NCBI RefSeq assembly: GCF_022213065.1
Contig: NZ_JAKLJA010000027.1
Location: forward strand, 43,066 to 107,065
Origin: Paraburkholderia tagetis
Lineage (GTDB): Bacteria; Pseudomonadota; Gammaproteobacteria; Burkholderiales; Burkholderiaceae
Reading direction: 5' to 3'
DNA length: 64,000 nucleotides
Shown here: one piece after another, positions 18,231 to 27,051 of the stretch
Numbering within the stretch: position 1 is the stretch's first letter
Layout of the letters: every line of letters starts with the position of its first letter
Translations under genes and position numbers: made by a program
The notes under the pieces: model-generated
Databases searched by the model: none
What the model was told of the DNA's origin: nothing
Seen by the model: the letters and a program-made list of their open reading frames with translations, nothing else

Positions 18231-19529
18231 ATGCACCGCGAATTTGCCGCCACGGACGCCGCGCTGGGCGACTTCATCGAGCAGCCCGACTACCCTACGC
18301 TCGTGCTCGGCGCGACCGATCTCGACATCGCGCTCGTGTTCAAGATGCTGCAGGAGCGCGACCGGCGCGACGCGCAGCGCATCTATCTGCTGTTTCCATT
18401 CGAATGCGACACGCCGGGCCGCTATTTGCAGCAGTGCATGCAGTCGCTCGCCGCGCAGATCGCCGCCGAGAACCAGGCGCGCCGGGAAGAGGGCATTGCG
18501 CCATGGGCCGAACTCCCGCTGTTTTGCACGGACCCGGGGCAATTGCCTGCGCGACGGCTCAAGGCAGCGGTCGAACATGTGCGCTCGCTCGTGGCGGAAG
18601 GCATCGATATCGTCTGGGCGCTCATGCCATCGATGGTTGCTGACGCAACTGATTATGCAGAAACGATGTGGCCGCTGCTCGCGCTCGACGGCTTCGAGGC
18701 GTGGATGGAGGGTCACCGCTTTTGCCTTCGCGACGATTGCGCGCGGCGCTTCCTGTTGTCGCCCGGTCAGCGCGAAAAGGCCCGCCACGTGCTCGCGCTC
18801 GACCTCGACTTTTCGCCGGAAAAAGCCGCGGATACGCTGGCGCGCGCGCTCAACGACGCGGCTCGACCGATTTTCGAGCGCATGCAGGCGGCCATGCAAC
18901 TGGCCGCGCTCGACCTCACGCATGGCCGCCTCGACCAGGCGCTGGAGAAATATCGCTTGCTGTATGGCTGGCATCGCGAGCAGCGCAATCCGCTTGGGCA
19001 GGCGCTGGCGCTGGGCGGAATCGGCGATGTCGCGACGCGCAGCGGCCAGCACGCCGATGCGAGCCGCTGGTATGCGCACGCGCTCGACGCGGCGGCCGAT
19101 AGCGGCAACCTGAGCGTGACGCTGAATCTGCTCATGGCGGCCGGTGAATCGTGGCTGAGCCTGAAGCAGCCCGCGCGTGCGGTCGAATATTTCGAGCTTG
19201 CGAGCCGGGCCGCGGACAAGCTGATGTTCGCGCATGCGGCTGTCGATGCATTGGAGAAGCTCGGCGTGGCGTGGCTGGGCGAGCGCAAGACCGTCGAAGC
19301 CGCGCGTGCGTGGACCGACGCGAAAGCGCTGTGTGAGCGCTTCGGCTGCGAGCATCAGCGCCACTCGCTGCTCGAACGGCTGGTGGCGTTGTATGCGCAG
19401 GCCGGACTCAAGAACCAGGCGCGAGCCTACGAGATGGAGAAAGATCGGATTCCTGCGCATCGTGAAGCCGCGCATGCGGCACAGATGGCGCATGTGCCCG
19501 GCGAAGATGAGCGGGAGGGGCATCGCTAA
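18231..19529 (+). CDS. TPR-containing protein between vgrG and the RHS effector
   Basis: The 432-residue protein has an uncharacterised N-terminal alpha/beta domain (about residues 1-200, with LVLGATDLDIALVFKMLQER and IYLLFPFECDTPGRYLQQ) and a C-terminal helical part (about 215-400) with TPR-like repeats: LDQALEKYRLLYGWHREQRN, HADASRWYAHALDAA, PARAVEYFELASRAADK. It is not an EagR/DUF1795 chaperone by sequence. Position suggests a chaperone, adaptor or regulator for the adjoining RHS effector: its TAA stop directly abuts the RHS ATG (TAAATG), and the effector ribosome site lies inside this gene. I do not recognise the N-terminal family. The start at 18231 has GGGAGA upstream. Confidence 0.65.
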   Translation: MHREFAATDAALGDFIEQPDYPTLVLGATDLDIALVFKMLQERDRRDAQRIYLLFPFECDTPGRYLQQCMQSLAAQIAAENQARREEGIAPWAELPLFCTDPGQLPARRLKAAVEHVRSLVAEGIDIVWALMPSMVADATDYAETMWPLLALDGFEAWMEGHRFCLRDDCARRFLLSPGQREKARHVLALDLDFSPEKAADTLARALNDAARPIFERMQAAMQLAALDLTHGRLDQALEKYRLLYGWHREQRNPLGQALALGGIGDVATRSGQHADASRWYAHALDAAADSGNLSVTLNLLMAAGESWLSLKQPARAVEYFELASRAADKLMFAHAAVDALEKLGVAWLGERKTVEAARAWTDAKALCERFGCEHQRHSLLERLVALYAQAGLKNQARAYEMEKDRIPAHREAAHAAQMAHVPGEDEREGHR

Positions 19530-22500
19530 ATGGGCACCCCACCCGGAAATCCGGCCAGCGCGGCAACGCAGGCTAGCGCGGCAACCGAGGCCAGCGCGCC
19601 ACCCGCACCGCTGATCGCGCCAACCGGCAACACGTCCGTCGATGCGCTCGCGAGCGCGGTCAACGCCGGCGCGCAGCCGTTTCAGCAGCTTGGCAACCCC
19701 AAGGCCAACACGCTGGACCGCATCACGAACGTCGTGAACGGCGTGGCGGGCAGCCTCGGCGCATTCGATCAATTGCTCAACACGGGCATGGCGCTGATTC
19801 CTTTCGCGAACATGATGCCCGGCATGCCTGCGGCGTTCATCGGCGTGCCGCATCTCGGCGTCCCGCATGCGCATGTGCACCCGCCGAGCAATGGCGTGCC
19901 GATGCCGAGCTTCGGCGAGACCATCGGCAGCGGCTGCCTGAGCGTGCTGATCGGCGGCATGCCAGCGGCGCGCGTGCTGGACGTAGGCATCGCGCCCACT
20001 TGCGGCGGCCTCGCGCCGATCTTCGAGATCTGCACGGGATCGAGCAATACTTTCATTGGCGGCGCGCGCGCGGCGCGCATGGCGATCGACCTCACGCGCC
20101 ATTGCAATCCGCTCGGGGTGAGCGGCCCGGAGCGCGCTGCCGAAGAGGCGAAAAAGGCGGGCGTCCTGAAACGCGGCTTGCAGATTGCCGGGATGAGCGC
20201 GCCGCTGGGAGCGAGCGGATTGACGGCGGCGGATCAGGCGGTGGCCGGCAAGGGGGCGCAAGCCGCAATGACGGCGGCGCAGACCGCGGCGGACGCCGTC
20301 GCGATGGCGATGAGCAATCTGATGGGCAAGGATCCCGGCGTGGAGCCGGGCATGGGCACGCTGCTACTCGGCAATCCGGGCGTGCTGATTGGCGGCTTCC
20401 CGATGCCCGACGCGCTGGCGATGCTGATGACGGGATGGGGCCTGCGCAAGAAGACCCAGGCGAAAGACGACGAGCCGGTGCGAACGAAGGAGGGCCCCTG
20501 CAAGGACGGGCACCCTGTCGATGTGGTTACGGGCACGGCGGAAAACGAATTCGTCGACTACGAGACGAAGACAGCGCCCGCGTTCAGATGGGAACGCTAT
20601 TACTGCAGCGGCTGGAGCGACCGGGATAGCGCGTTGGGCTTCGGCTTTCGCCATGTCTTGCAGCATGAGTTGCGCCTGCTGCGCACCCGCGCGATCTATG
20701 TGGACGGCCACGGCCTGGCGTACCCGATCCCGATTTGCCGCAGCGAGACGGGGCGTTACGAGGGCGTGTTTGCAGGCTATGCATTTGAGCAGCATGACAT
20801 CAATCGCTTCATGCTGAGGCATGAAACGCAGGGCGAGTTCAGGTTCGAGCGCGCGAGCGAAACGCAGGGTTCGGCGCGGCTCGTGCGTCATCTTCGCGAC
20901 GGTGTCGCAAGCATCTTTCGCTACGCCTGCGACGGCACGCTGCGGCACGTCGAGCAGACCGCCGTGCGTGACGGGCGCAGCCAGTTGATCGACTTCCTTT
21001 ATGACGCGCTTGGCCATGTCGTTGAAGTGCGTCTGACCGATACGCAGGGTGCGGTGGCCTGCATCGTGCGGTATCGCTACGATGCCGAAGGATGTCTCGT
21101 GGCGTCCACCGATGCACTCGATGCCTCGATGACGTATGGTTACGACGACCGCCGCCGCATGATCCGCGAGACTGACGCCAACGGTTATTCGTTTTCCTAC
21201 CGTTACGACAGCCATGGTCGCTGCGTCGAGAGTGTGGGGCAAGACGGGCTCTGGCATGTCCGGCTCGACTATCAACCGGGCCGCACGGTGGTCACGCGCG
21301 CCGACGGCGGCAAATGGACCTTCCTCTATAACGCGGCGCGCACGGTGACGCGCGTCGTCGATCCGTATGGCGGCGTGGCCGAGCGCGTATTGGGCGACGA
21401 CGGGCGGATCCTTCGCGAGATCGATTCGGGCGGACGCGCGATGCACTGGCTCTACGACGAACGCGGGGGCCATACCGGGCGCGTGGATCGTTGGGGTAAT
21501 GGCTGGCCGACCCAGGACGACGCGCCGGTCTTGCCCAATCCGCTCGTGCCAGCCTTGCCCGGAACGCCGCGAGATTTGCAGTGGGGGCAGGCCACGCGTG
21601 CGGCGCTGGCCGATACGATGCTGCTTCCCCCCGACATAGCGGCAATTGCCGCCTCATTATTTCCGCACCCCGCGCTCACGCCTGTTCACGAGCACGATGC
21701 CGTAGGGCGCGTGATCGCCAGAACCGACGAACAGGGTCGAGCGGAGCGTTTGCAACGCGACGCCGCAGGCAATCTGCTGCAACTGCGCGACGGCGACGGG
21801 CGCGACTATCGCTACGGCATTGCCTCGTGGAATTTGCGTGAAAGCGAGACCGATCCGCTGGGCAACACCGTCCGATACCGGTATTCGGCCAAGCAGAAAA
21901 TCACGTCGATCGTCGATGCGAACGGCAACGAGAGTGCCTACGCCTACGACCACAAGAGCCGCATGACGAGCGTGATGCGGCACGGCGCAGTGCGCGAGAC
22001 TTACGTCTACGACATGGGCGACCGGTTGATCGAAAAGCGCGATGGGGCGGGCAGCCTGCTGTTGCGATTCGAGGTGGGCGATAACGGGCTGCATAGCCGA
22101 TGCTTTCTCGCGGACGGCCAGACGCATGCCTACGAGTACGATTTCCGTGGCAGCATGACCCGGGCATCGACGCAAAAATTCGATGTCACGCGGACCTACG
22201 ACTGGTACGGCCGCCGCACTTCGGATCTGCGCGATGGGCGCGGCATCGAGCATGAGTACGACGACGAAGGGCGGAGCCGCACGACTTATTTCGGACGCTT
22301 TACGGTTTTATACGAAGAAGGTGGGGATGGCGAGGTGCTCATCCACACGCCGGTGGGCGGCACGCACAGGCTCCTGAGCGCTGCCGATGGCCACGTTTTG
22401 CTGCGCCTCGGCAACGGCACCAACGTATTGCGCCGGTTCGATGCGAGCGGCCGCTGTATCGGACGGCTCGTGTGGCCCGAGGGGCGCACGGCGGAGCGCC

Positions 22501-24173
22501 ATTGCGTGCAGTATCAGTACAGCGCGACGGGCGAGTTGCGACGGGTGACCGATAGCGTCGCGGGCGCCACGGACTATCGCTACGACGATGCTCATCGCCT
22601 GATCGAAGAAAGCCACGATGGATGGACCGTTCGACGCTTCGAATACGATCGTGGCGGCAACCTGTTGTCGACGCCCGCGCGAGCCTGGCTACGTTATGGC
22701 GAGGGCAACCGGCTGAGCGCGGCATCGTCGGGCGCGTTCCGCTACAACGCGCGCAATCACCTTGCCGGGGAGATCGGCGCGAACGGCCAGCGCACGACGT
22801 GGCAGTACGACTGCATGGACTTGCTGGTGCAGGTGCGCTGGAGCAGCCGGGACGAAGTCTGGGCGGCCGAATACGACGGCCTGTGCCGGCGCGTTGCCAA
22901 GACGATGGGCAACGCGCGCACGGAATTCTACTGGGATGGAGACCGCCTGATGGCGGAGCAGACGCCAAACGGGCCGGTGCGCATCTACGTGTACCCGAAC
23001 GCGAACGCGTACCTGCCTTTCATGTTTATCGATTATCCGTTTGAAGGCGCGCCGCCGGAATCGGGCGAGGCGTACTTCGTGTTCGGCAATCAGGTCGGGT
23101 TGCCCGAATGGATCGAGGACGCACAGCGGCGCAAGGTCTGGCAGGCAGCGGAGATCGACCCTTATGGAGCGGTGCGGGTTGCGGCGGGCAACACGATCGA
23201 TTACGCGCTGCGCTGGCCCGGCCATTACTTCGATGACGAGACCGCGCTGCACGACAACCGGTTCAGATCCTATTCACCGGCGCTGGGGCGGTATTTGCAG
23301 TCCGATCCCGCTGGGCAGTCGGGCGGCATCAACCTGTATGCGTACACGGCGAACCCGCTGGTCAACGTCGACGTATTGGGATTGAAGGCGTGTCCGATTC
23401 ATGGCGAGGAATGCCCGGACGAGTGCACCGAATCGGGCCACCGGCAGGAAAGCACGCCGAAGACGGATGACACGGCGTCCGCGCCGCTCGATCAGGACAG
23501 CAAGCAAACGTGGCAAGCCAAACAGGCGGACAGGGCCGCAAACGCGAGAGCCAGAATTCTCGAACTGGAAGCTGAACAGAGGGCGATAATAAAAAAATAT
23601 TACGAAGATCTAGGAAGAGACCGCGGGGATTCGCCTTATATGTTGCCGCAGCATGGGAGTCCGCACGCGAGGGATTACCAGAAGGCCGATGACGAACTGG
23701 AAAGGCAAAAAACCATCCTGCAGACTGCCAATAGCACGGTTCAAAGTTCAATAGACGGCGCTTATTCCGAGGATCTTGCCAATCGCAGAATGAAAAACAG
23801 TTACGAAGCGATTGGCAAAACCGACACGCCCTATTCTCATGGGGAAAACGGGATTGATGGCGTTTACAGAAATCCGCATGGCCCGCCCGACTACATTATT
23901 ACGGAGGTAAAACACGGCAACCAGTTTCCCAGCACACTGGCCGATGGTTCGAAGCAGGCATCGGACGATTGGGTCAGGGACCGGCTCGACGGCCATTTTG
24001 AGGGAACGCCTGGAAACACCGCTGCGGATATCAAGGCGAAATTGGGTACTGACAAGGTGCAGAAGTGGCTCATTCAAGTCGACGACCATGGCAGAGTGAC
24101 CAAATATCAGCTCGATAAAGATGCCAATCTTATTCCGTTTACGAAGGTGAACCATTTGGGGCTTTACGAATAA
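19530..24173 (+). CDS. PAAR-RHS T6SS effector with C-terminal nuclease-like toxin
   Basis: This 1547-residue protein has a PAAR-type tip domain (about residues 90-200; FIGVPHLGVPHAHVHPPSNG, CLSVLIGGMPAARVLD), a DUF6531 lead-in (KDGHPVDVVTGTAENEF), an RHS/YD repeat shell (about 350-1255), and the shell-closing motif at about 1259-1284 (DPAGQSGGINLYAYTANPL then VLGL). The remaining roughly 263 residues are the toxin tip: a charged helical linker, then GIDGVY with Asp1443, TEVKHG with Glu1459 and Lys1461, and KQASDDW. The D...ExK order suggests a PD-(D/E)XK nuclease. The tip DNA is AT-richer than the shell: I counted 25 of 60 G+C at 23581-23640 against 39 of 60 at 23281-23340. No immunity gene follows. 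Confidence 0.9.
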   Translation: MGTPPGNPASAATQASAATEASAPPAPLIAPTGNTSVDALASAVNAGAQPFQQLGNPKANTLDRITNVVNGVAGSLGAFDQLLNTGMALIPFANMMPGMPAAFIGVPHLGVPHAHVHPPSNGVPMPSFGETIGSGCLSVLIGGMPAARVLDVGIAPTCGGLAPIFEICTGSSNTFIGGARAARMAIDLTRHCNPLGVSGPERAAEEAKKAGVLKRGLQIAGMSAPLGASGLTAADQAVAGKGAQAAMTAAQTAADAVAMAMSNLMGKDPGVEPGMGTLLLGNPGVLIGGFPMPDALAMLMTGWGLRKKTQAKDDEPVRTKEGPCKDGHPVDVVTGTAENEFVDYETKTAPAFRWERYYCSGWSDRDSALGFGFRHVLQHELRLLRTRAIYVDGHGLAYPIPICRSETGRYEGVFAGYAFEQHDINRFMLRHETQGEFRFERASETQGSARLVRHLRDGVASIFRYACDGTLRHVEQTAVRDGRSQLIDFLYDALGHVVEVRLTDTQGAVACIVRYRYDAEGCLVASTDALDASMTYGYDDRRRMIRETDANGYSFSYRYDSHGRCVESVGQDGLWHVRLDYQPGRTVVTRADGGKWTFLYNAARTVTRVVDPYGGVAERVLGDDGRILREIDSGGRAMHWLYDERGGHTGRVDRWGNGWPTQDDAPVLPNPLVPALPGTPRDLQWGQATRAALADTMLLPPDIAAIAASLFPHPALTPVHEHDAVGRVIARTDEQGRAERLQRDAAGNLLQLRDGDGRDYRYGIASWNLRESETDPLGNTVRYRYSAKQKITSIVDANGNESAYAYDHKSRMTSVMRHGAVRETYVYDMGDRLIEKRDGAGSLLLRFEVGDNGLHSRCFLADGQTHAYEYDFRGSMTRASTQKFDVTRTYDWYGRRTSDLRDGRGIEHEYDDEGRSRTTYFGRFTVLYEEGGDGEVLIHTPVGGTHRLLSAADGHVLLRLGNGTNVLRRFDASGRCIGRLVWPEGRTAERHCVQYQYSATGELRRVTDSVAGATDYRYDDAHRLIEESHDGWTVRRFEYDRGGNLLSTPARAWLRYGEGNRLSAASSGAFRYNARNHLAGEIGANGQRTTWQYDCMDLLVQVRWSSRDEVWAAEYDGLCRRVAKTMGNARTEFYWDGDRLMAEQTPNGPVRIYVYPNANAYLPFMFIDYPFEGAPPESGEAYFVFGNQVGLPEWIEDAQRRKVWQAAEIDPYGAVRVAAGNTIDYALRWPGHYFDDETALHDNRFRSYSPALGRYLQSDPAGQSGGINLYAYTANPLVNVDVLGLKACPIHGEECPDECTESGHRQESTPKTDDTASAPLDQDSKQTWQAKQADRAANARARILELEAEQRAIIKKYYEDLGRDRGDSPYMLPQHGSPHARDYQKADDELERQKTILQTANSTVQSSIDGAYSEDLANRRMKNSYEAIGKTDTPYSHGENGIDGVYRNPHGPPDYIITEVKHGNQFPSTLADGSKQASDDWVRDRLDGHFEGTPGNTAADIKAKLGTDKVQKWLIQVDDHGRVTKYQLDKDANLIPFTKVNHLGLYE

Positions 24174-24337
24174 ACTATCGGCCGGCGCGTTCGCGCGTGC
24201 GCACAACGCTGGCGCCTTGCCGTTCCATCAGCCTGGCGCTCCCAGGACCCACGCGACGGACCGCATTACGAACTGCAAGATCGCGACCGGCTTCTGCGGT
24301 AGCATGAGCGCTCTTCCAGCCAAAGCGTGACCTGCGC

Positions 24338-25033
24338 ATGTCCATGAAAGTGCTCATCGTCGAAGACGATTGCGCGATTGCCGCGAATCTCTACGACTAT
24401 CTCGAAGGAAGCGGCTACGCGGTCGATCTGGCGTCCAATGGCAACGCGGGGCTCAAGATGGCGCTGGCCGAGTCGTGGGACGCCATCCTGCTCGATCTGT
24501 CGCTGCCGGGCCTGGACGGGCTCACGCTCTGTCGCCGGCTGCGCGAAGAGGCGGGCCGCGACACGCCGGTGCTGATGCTCACCGCGAGAGACGCCCTCGA
24601 CGACAAGCTCGAGGGCTTCGTGCATGGCGCCGACGACTATCTGGTCAAGCCATTCTCGCTTAAGGAAGTGGGCGCGCGTCTTGGCGCGCTGATCAAGCGC
24701 TATCGGGGGCGAGTGGCTACGATGGATCTGCGCTTTGCCGACGTGCGGCTCGATCTCTCGACCATGAGCGTCGAACGGGCGGGGCGTGCAGTGAAGCTTC
24801 CTCCCAAATGTCTTCAGTTGCTGCGTATCCTGATGCAGTCGCCGCACCGCACGTTCAGCCGCGCCGAACTCGAGTCCGAGGTCTGGGGCGAGGCGCTGCC
24901 CGATAGCGACACGCTGCGCGCGCACGTCTATACGCTGCGCCGCGCGCTCTGCGGACCCGATGAAACAGATGTGATAGAGACGGTGCACGGCATCGGCTAC
25001 CGGCTCGCGGCGAGCAGTCATGATGCGAAATAG
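24338..25033 (+). CDS. Response regulator, OmpR/PhoB family
   Basis: The 231-residue protein has a receiver domain (VLIVEDDC at the start, phosphate-accepting Asp53 in AILLDLSLPGLDG, the MLTAR Thr/Ala region and KPFSLKE lysine) and a C-terminal winged-helix DNA-binding domain (LQLLRILMQSPHRTFSRAEL and a final ETVHGIGYRL). It belongs to the OmpR/PhoB class of transcription factors. An alternative start at 24344 gives MKVLIVEDD, the more usual family N-terminus. It overlaps the histidine kinase gene by 14 bases, so the two form a two-component operon. The 164 bases before it, after the RHS gene, hold no recognisable gene. The signal and targets cannot be told from the sequence. Confidence 0.93.
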   Translation: MSMKVLIVEDDCAIAANLYDYLEGSGYAVDLASNGNAGLKMALAESWDAILLDLSLPGLDGLTLCRRLREEAGRDTPVLMLTARDALDDKLEGFVHGADDYLVKPFSLKEVGARLGALIKRYRGRVATMDLRFADVRLDLSTMSVERAGRAVKLPPKCLQLLRILMQSPHRTFSRAELESEVWGEALPDSDTLRAHVYTLRRALCGPDETDVIETVHGIGYRLAASSHDAK

Positions 25034-26327
25034 CCTGCGTTTCAAGGTCGCGCTGTTCTTCTCGGTGCTCACCATCGCGCTGCTGCTCGCTCAGGCGCTG
25101 GGCGTGAGAGCGCTGGCGGAGGCGCAGGAAGAGAAGCTGATTGCGGCACTCATTCGCGACGACATGGCCAGCGTGCTCAAGAGCTACGAAGCCAACCCGT
25201 CCCTGCTACCACCGTTCGATGTCCGAATGAATGGCTATGTATCGGGCGCGGACCAGCGGGCCATCACACTGCCCGCGACGGTCGGGAACCTGCCGGCCGG
25301 CACGCGCGAGATCATCATCGACGGGCGCGAGATTCATGTCGCGATTGCGTCGCTCGGTGCGGCAGGCCGGTATCAGCGCTTGTACCGCGTCTACGATTTC
25401 AATATCTACGAAAAGCACTTCAAGGAAGTCGTCAACGCGTTGATGGCGGGAACGGGGCTCTTTGCGCTTCTCACCATCTGGCTGTCGTTCGGCTTGTCGG
25501 GCCTGCTGGTGCGCCAGGTGGCGGGGCTCGCGCGGCAGGTGAAGACGCTGCGGCTCGGCGAATCGGCGCCCATCCAGCCGGGCAAATACGACGAGACGGA
25601 ACTCGCCGGACTCGTGGAGGCGTTCAACGATTACCACCGGCGCATGGCCGAGATGATGGCGCGCGAGAAGGCGTTCACGGGCAATGTCAGCCACGAACTG
25701 CGCACGCCGCTCACGACGATCAAGACGAGCTGTGAATTGCTGGATCAGGACGCGGCGATCGTTGGCAAGTCGCGCGCGCGGCTCCAGCAGATCGAGCGCG
25801 CGGCCGACACCATGCGCGAGCTTGCGGATGCGCTGCTGACGCTTGCGAGGGAGGATTCGGCGCGCGACGTCGAGCCGGTGGCGATGGCGAGCATGATCGA
25901 AACGGCGCTGCTGCCATTCGCTGACCGGCTCGCGCAAAAGGGACTCGATGCGGCCGTGGACGTGGATCGCGAGATTTGGGTGATGGCGAACCGCTCGGCG
26001 CTGGCGATCGTGCTGTCCAATCTTGTGGATAATGCCGTTCGGCATACCGAGCGCGGGCGGGTTCAGTTTCGCTATGCCGATGGCTGGCTGCATATCGAAG
26101 ATACCGGGGTGGGTATTCCTGCGCATGCGCTTGCGCGTGTCTTTGATCGCTTCTATCAGGCGGGCGCGCCGCGAACCGCGACGCCTGGTGTTGGGATCGG
26201 TCTGTCGATTGTTAATAAGATCTGCGAGCGCTATGGGTGGGGTGTGGAGATGGATAGTGAGGCGGGTAAGGGTACTCGAGTGTCGATTCGGTTGGAGGTG
26301 GTGAACCGGCGTGGGCCGGGTTCATGA
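25020..26327 (+). CDS. Sensor histidine kinase
   Basis: The 435-residue protein has an N-terminal membrane segment (FFSVLTIALLLAQALGV), a periplasmic domain of about 110 residues, a second membrane segment near 140-160 and a HAMP-like linker. The H-box FTGNVSHELRTPLTTI follows, with the phospho-accepting His at about residue 225. The ATPase domain shows the N-box LSNLVDNAVRH, DTGVGIP and GVGIGLSIVNK. It should phosphorylate the response regulator coded just upstream, whose 3' end it overlaps. The periplasmic domain has no family I recognise. The stretch beyond its stop leads into a large repeat element, so the operon probably ends here. Confidence 0.93.
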   Translation: MMRNSLRFKVALFFSVLTIALLLAQALGVRALAEAQEEKLIAALIRDDMASVLKSYEANPSLLPPFDVRMNGYVSGADQRAITLPATVGNLPAGTREIIIDGREIHVAIASLGAAGRYQRLYRVYDFNIYEKHFKEVVNALMAGTGLFALLTIWLSFGLSGLLVRQVAGLARQVKTLRLGESAPIQPGKYDETELAGLVEAFNDYHRRMAEMMAREKAFTGNVSHELRTPLTTIKTSCELLDQDAAIVGKSRARLQQIERAADTMRELADALLTLAREDSARDVEPVAMASMIETALLPFADRLAQKGLDAAVDVDREIWVMANRSALAIVLSNLVDNAVRHTERGRVQFRYADGWLHIEDTGVGIPAHALARVFDRFYQAGAPRTATPGVGIGLSIVNKICERYGWGVEMDSEAGKGTRVSIRLEVVNRRGPGS

Positions 26328-26437
26328 GCGCCTTTCTTTTAGCTTCGCTTTTTTACCCCCCCACTTCTTGACGAAAACTTCACAAACGATGGCGTAGTAT
26401 TCAAGCTGGTATTGTGTTCTGGGTTTTTCGCGGTTCC

Positions 26438-27001
26438 GTCGCGTTTCCTTGTATTCGTGTCGGTCTATTAGCGTTGCCCCTGTGCGGGGCGGCACCTACT
26501 TTTCTTTGCAGCGGCAAAGAAAAGTAGGCAAAAGAAAGCCGCTCAAACCGCTAGTGTTACGCAGTACACCACTTGCCGTTAATCGGAGCGGTTCCGGAGC
26601 GTCTGTCACCACGCGCCGTACAACAGAGTGACTAAGGGCTCATTCCTCCGGCGGCGCTACGCGCGCCGTGGGGCATAACCCCAAACCAGTGGAGCGCATG
26701 CGCGTCGATGCAGTGCGTGCGTATTCGAGTACTTGGCAGTACGTGTGGTTTCCTATGCAGACCCGACCGCTGCGCGCGTAGCGAGCAGCGGGATGAATGA
26801 GTCCTTTGTCACTGAGTTTGAAGGTGCGGGGTGACGGATGCTCCGGAACCACTTCGATTACAGGCGAGAGGTGGACGGCGTAACACTAGCGGTTTGAGCC
26901 GCTTTCTTTTGCCTACTTTTCTTTGCGGCTGCAAAGAAAAGTAGGTGCCGCCCCGCACAGGGGCAACGCTGGCAGACCGACACGAAAACAAGGAAACGCG
27001 A
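26438..27001. repeat. Long imperfect palindromic repeat element, copy 1 (about 564 bp)
   Basis: The gap 26328-27051 is mostly one element. Its left arm (from GTCGCGTTTCC through GCCCCTGTGCGGGGCGGC, then AAAGAAAAGTAGG) returns as the reverse complement in its right arm, so it is two head-to-head copies of a unit of about 250 bp. The match begins at both outer ends and extends inward to AAACCA...TGGTTT, bordering a variable centre near 26720. A second copy in the same orientation lies at 34036-34600. Short open frames on both strands arise from the arm sequence and look like artefacts. Left of it, 26328-26437 holds a TACCCCCCCAC tract (26354-26364) but no gene. Confidence 0.9.
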
Positions 27002-27051
27002 AAAAGCACGAGCGAAAAAGCACTCCCCAATAGCCTCCAGGAACCACCAGC

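Noticed and set aside
17466..20261. A 931-codon minus-strand frame opposite the DUF6484, TPR and RHS genes
   Set aside because: Same shadow pattern; the + strand genes have ribosome sites and family motifs.
24175..24357. A 60-codon minus-strand frame after the RHS gene, considered as an immunity gene
   Set aside because: It is Arg-rich, overlaps the response regulator start, has no ribosome site and is on the wrong strand for the usual effector-immunity pair.
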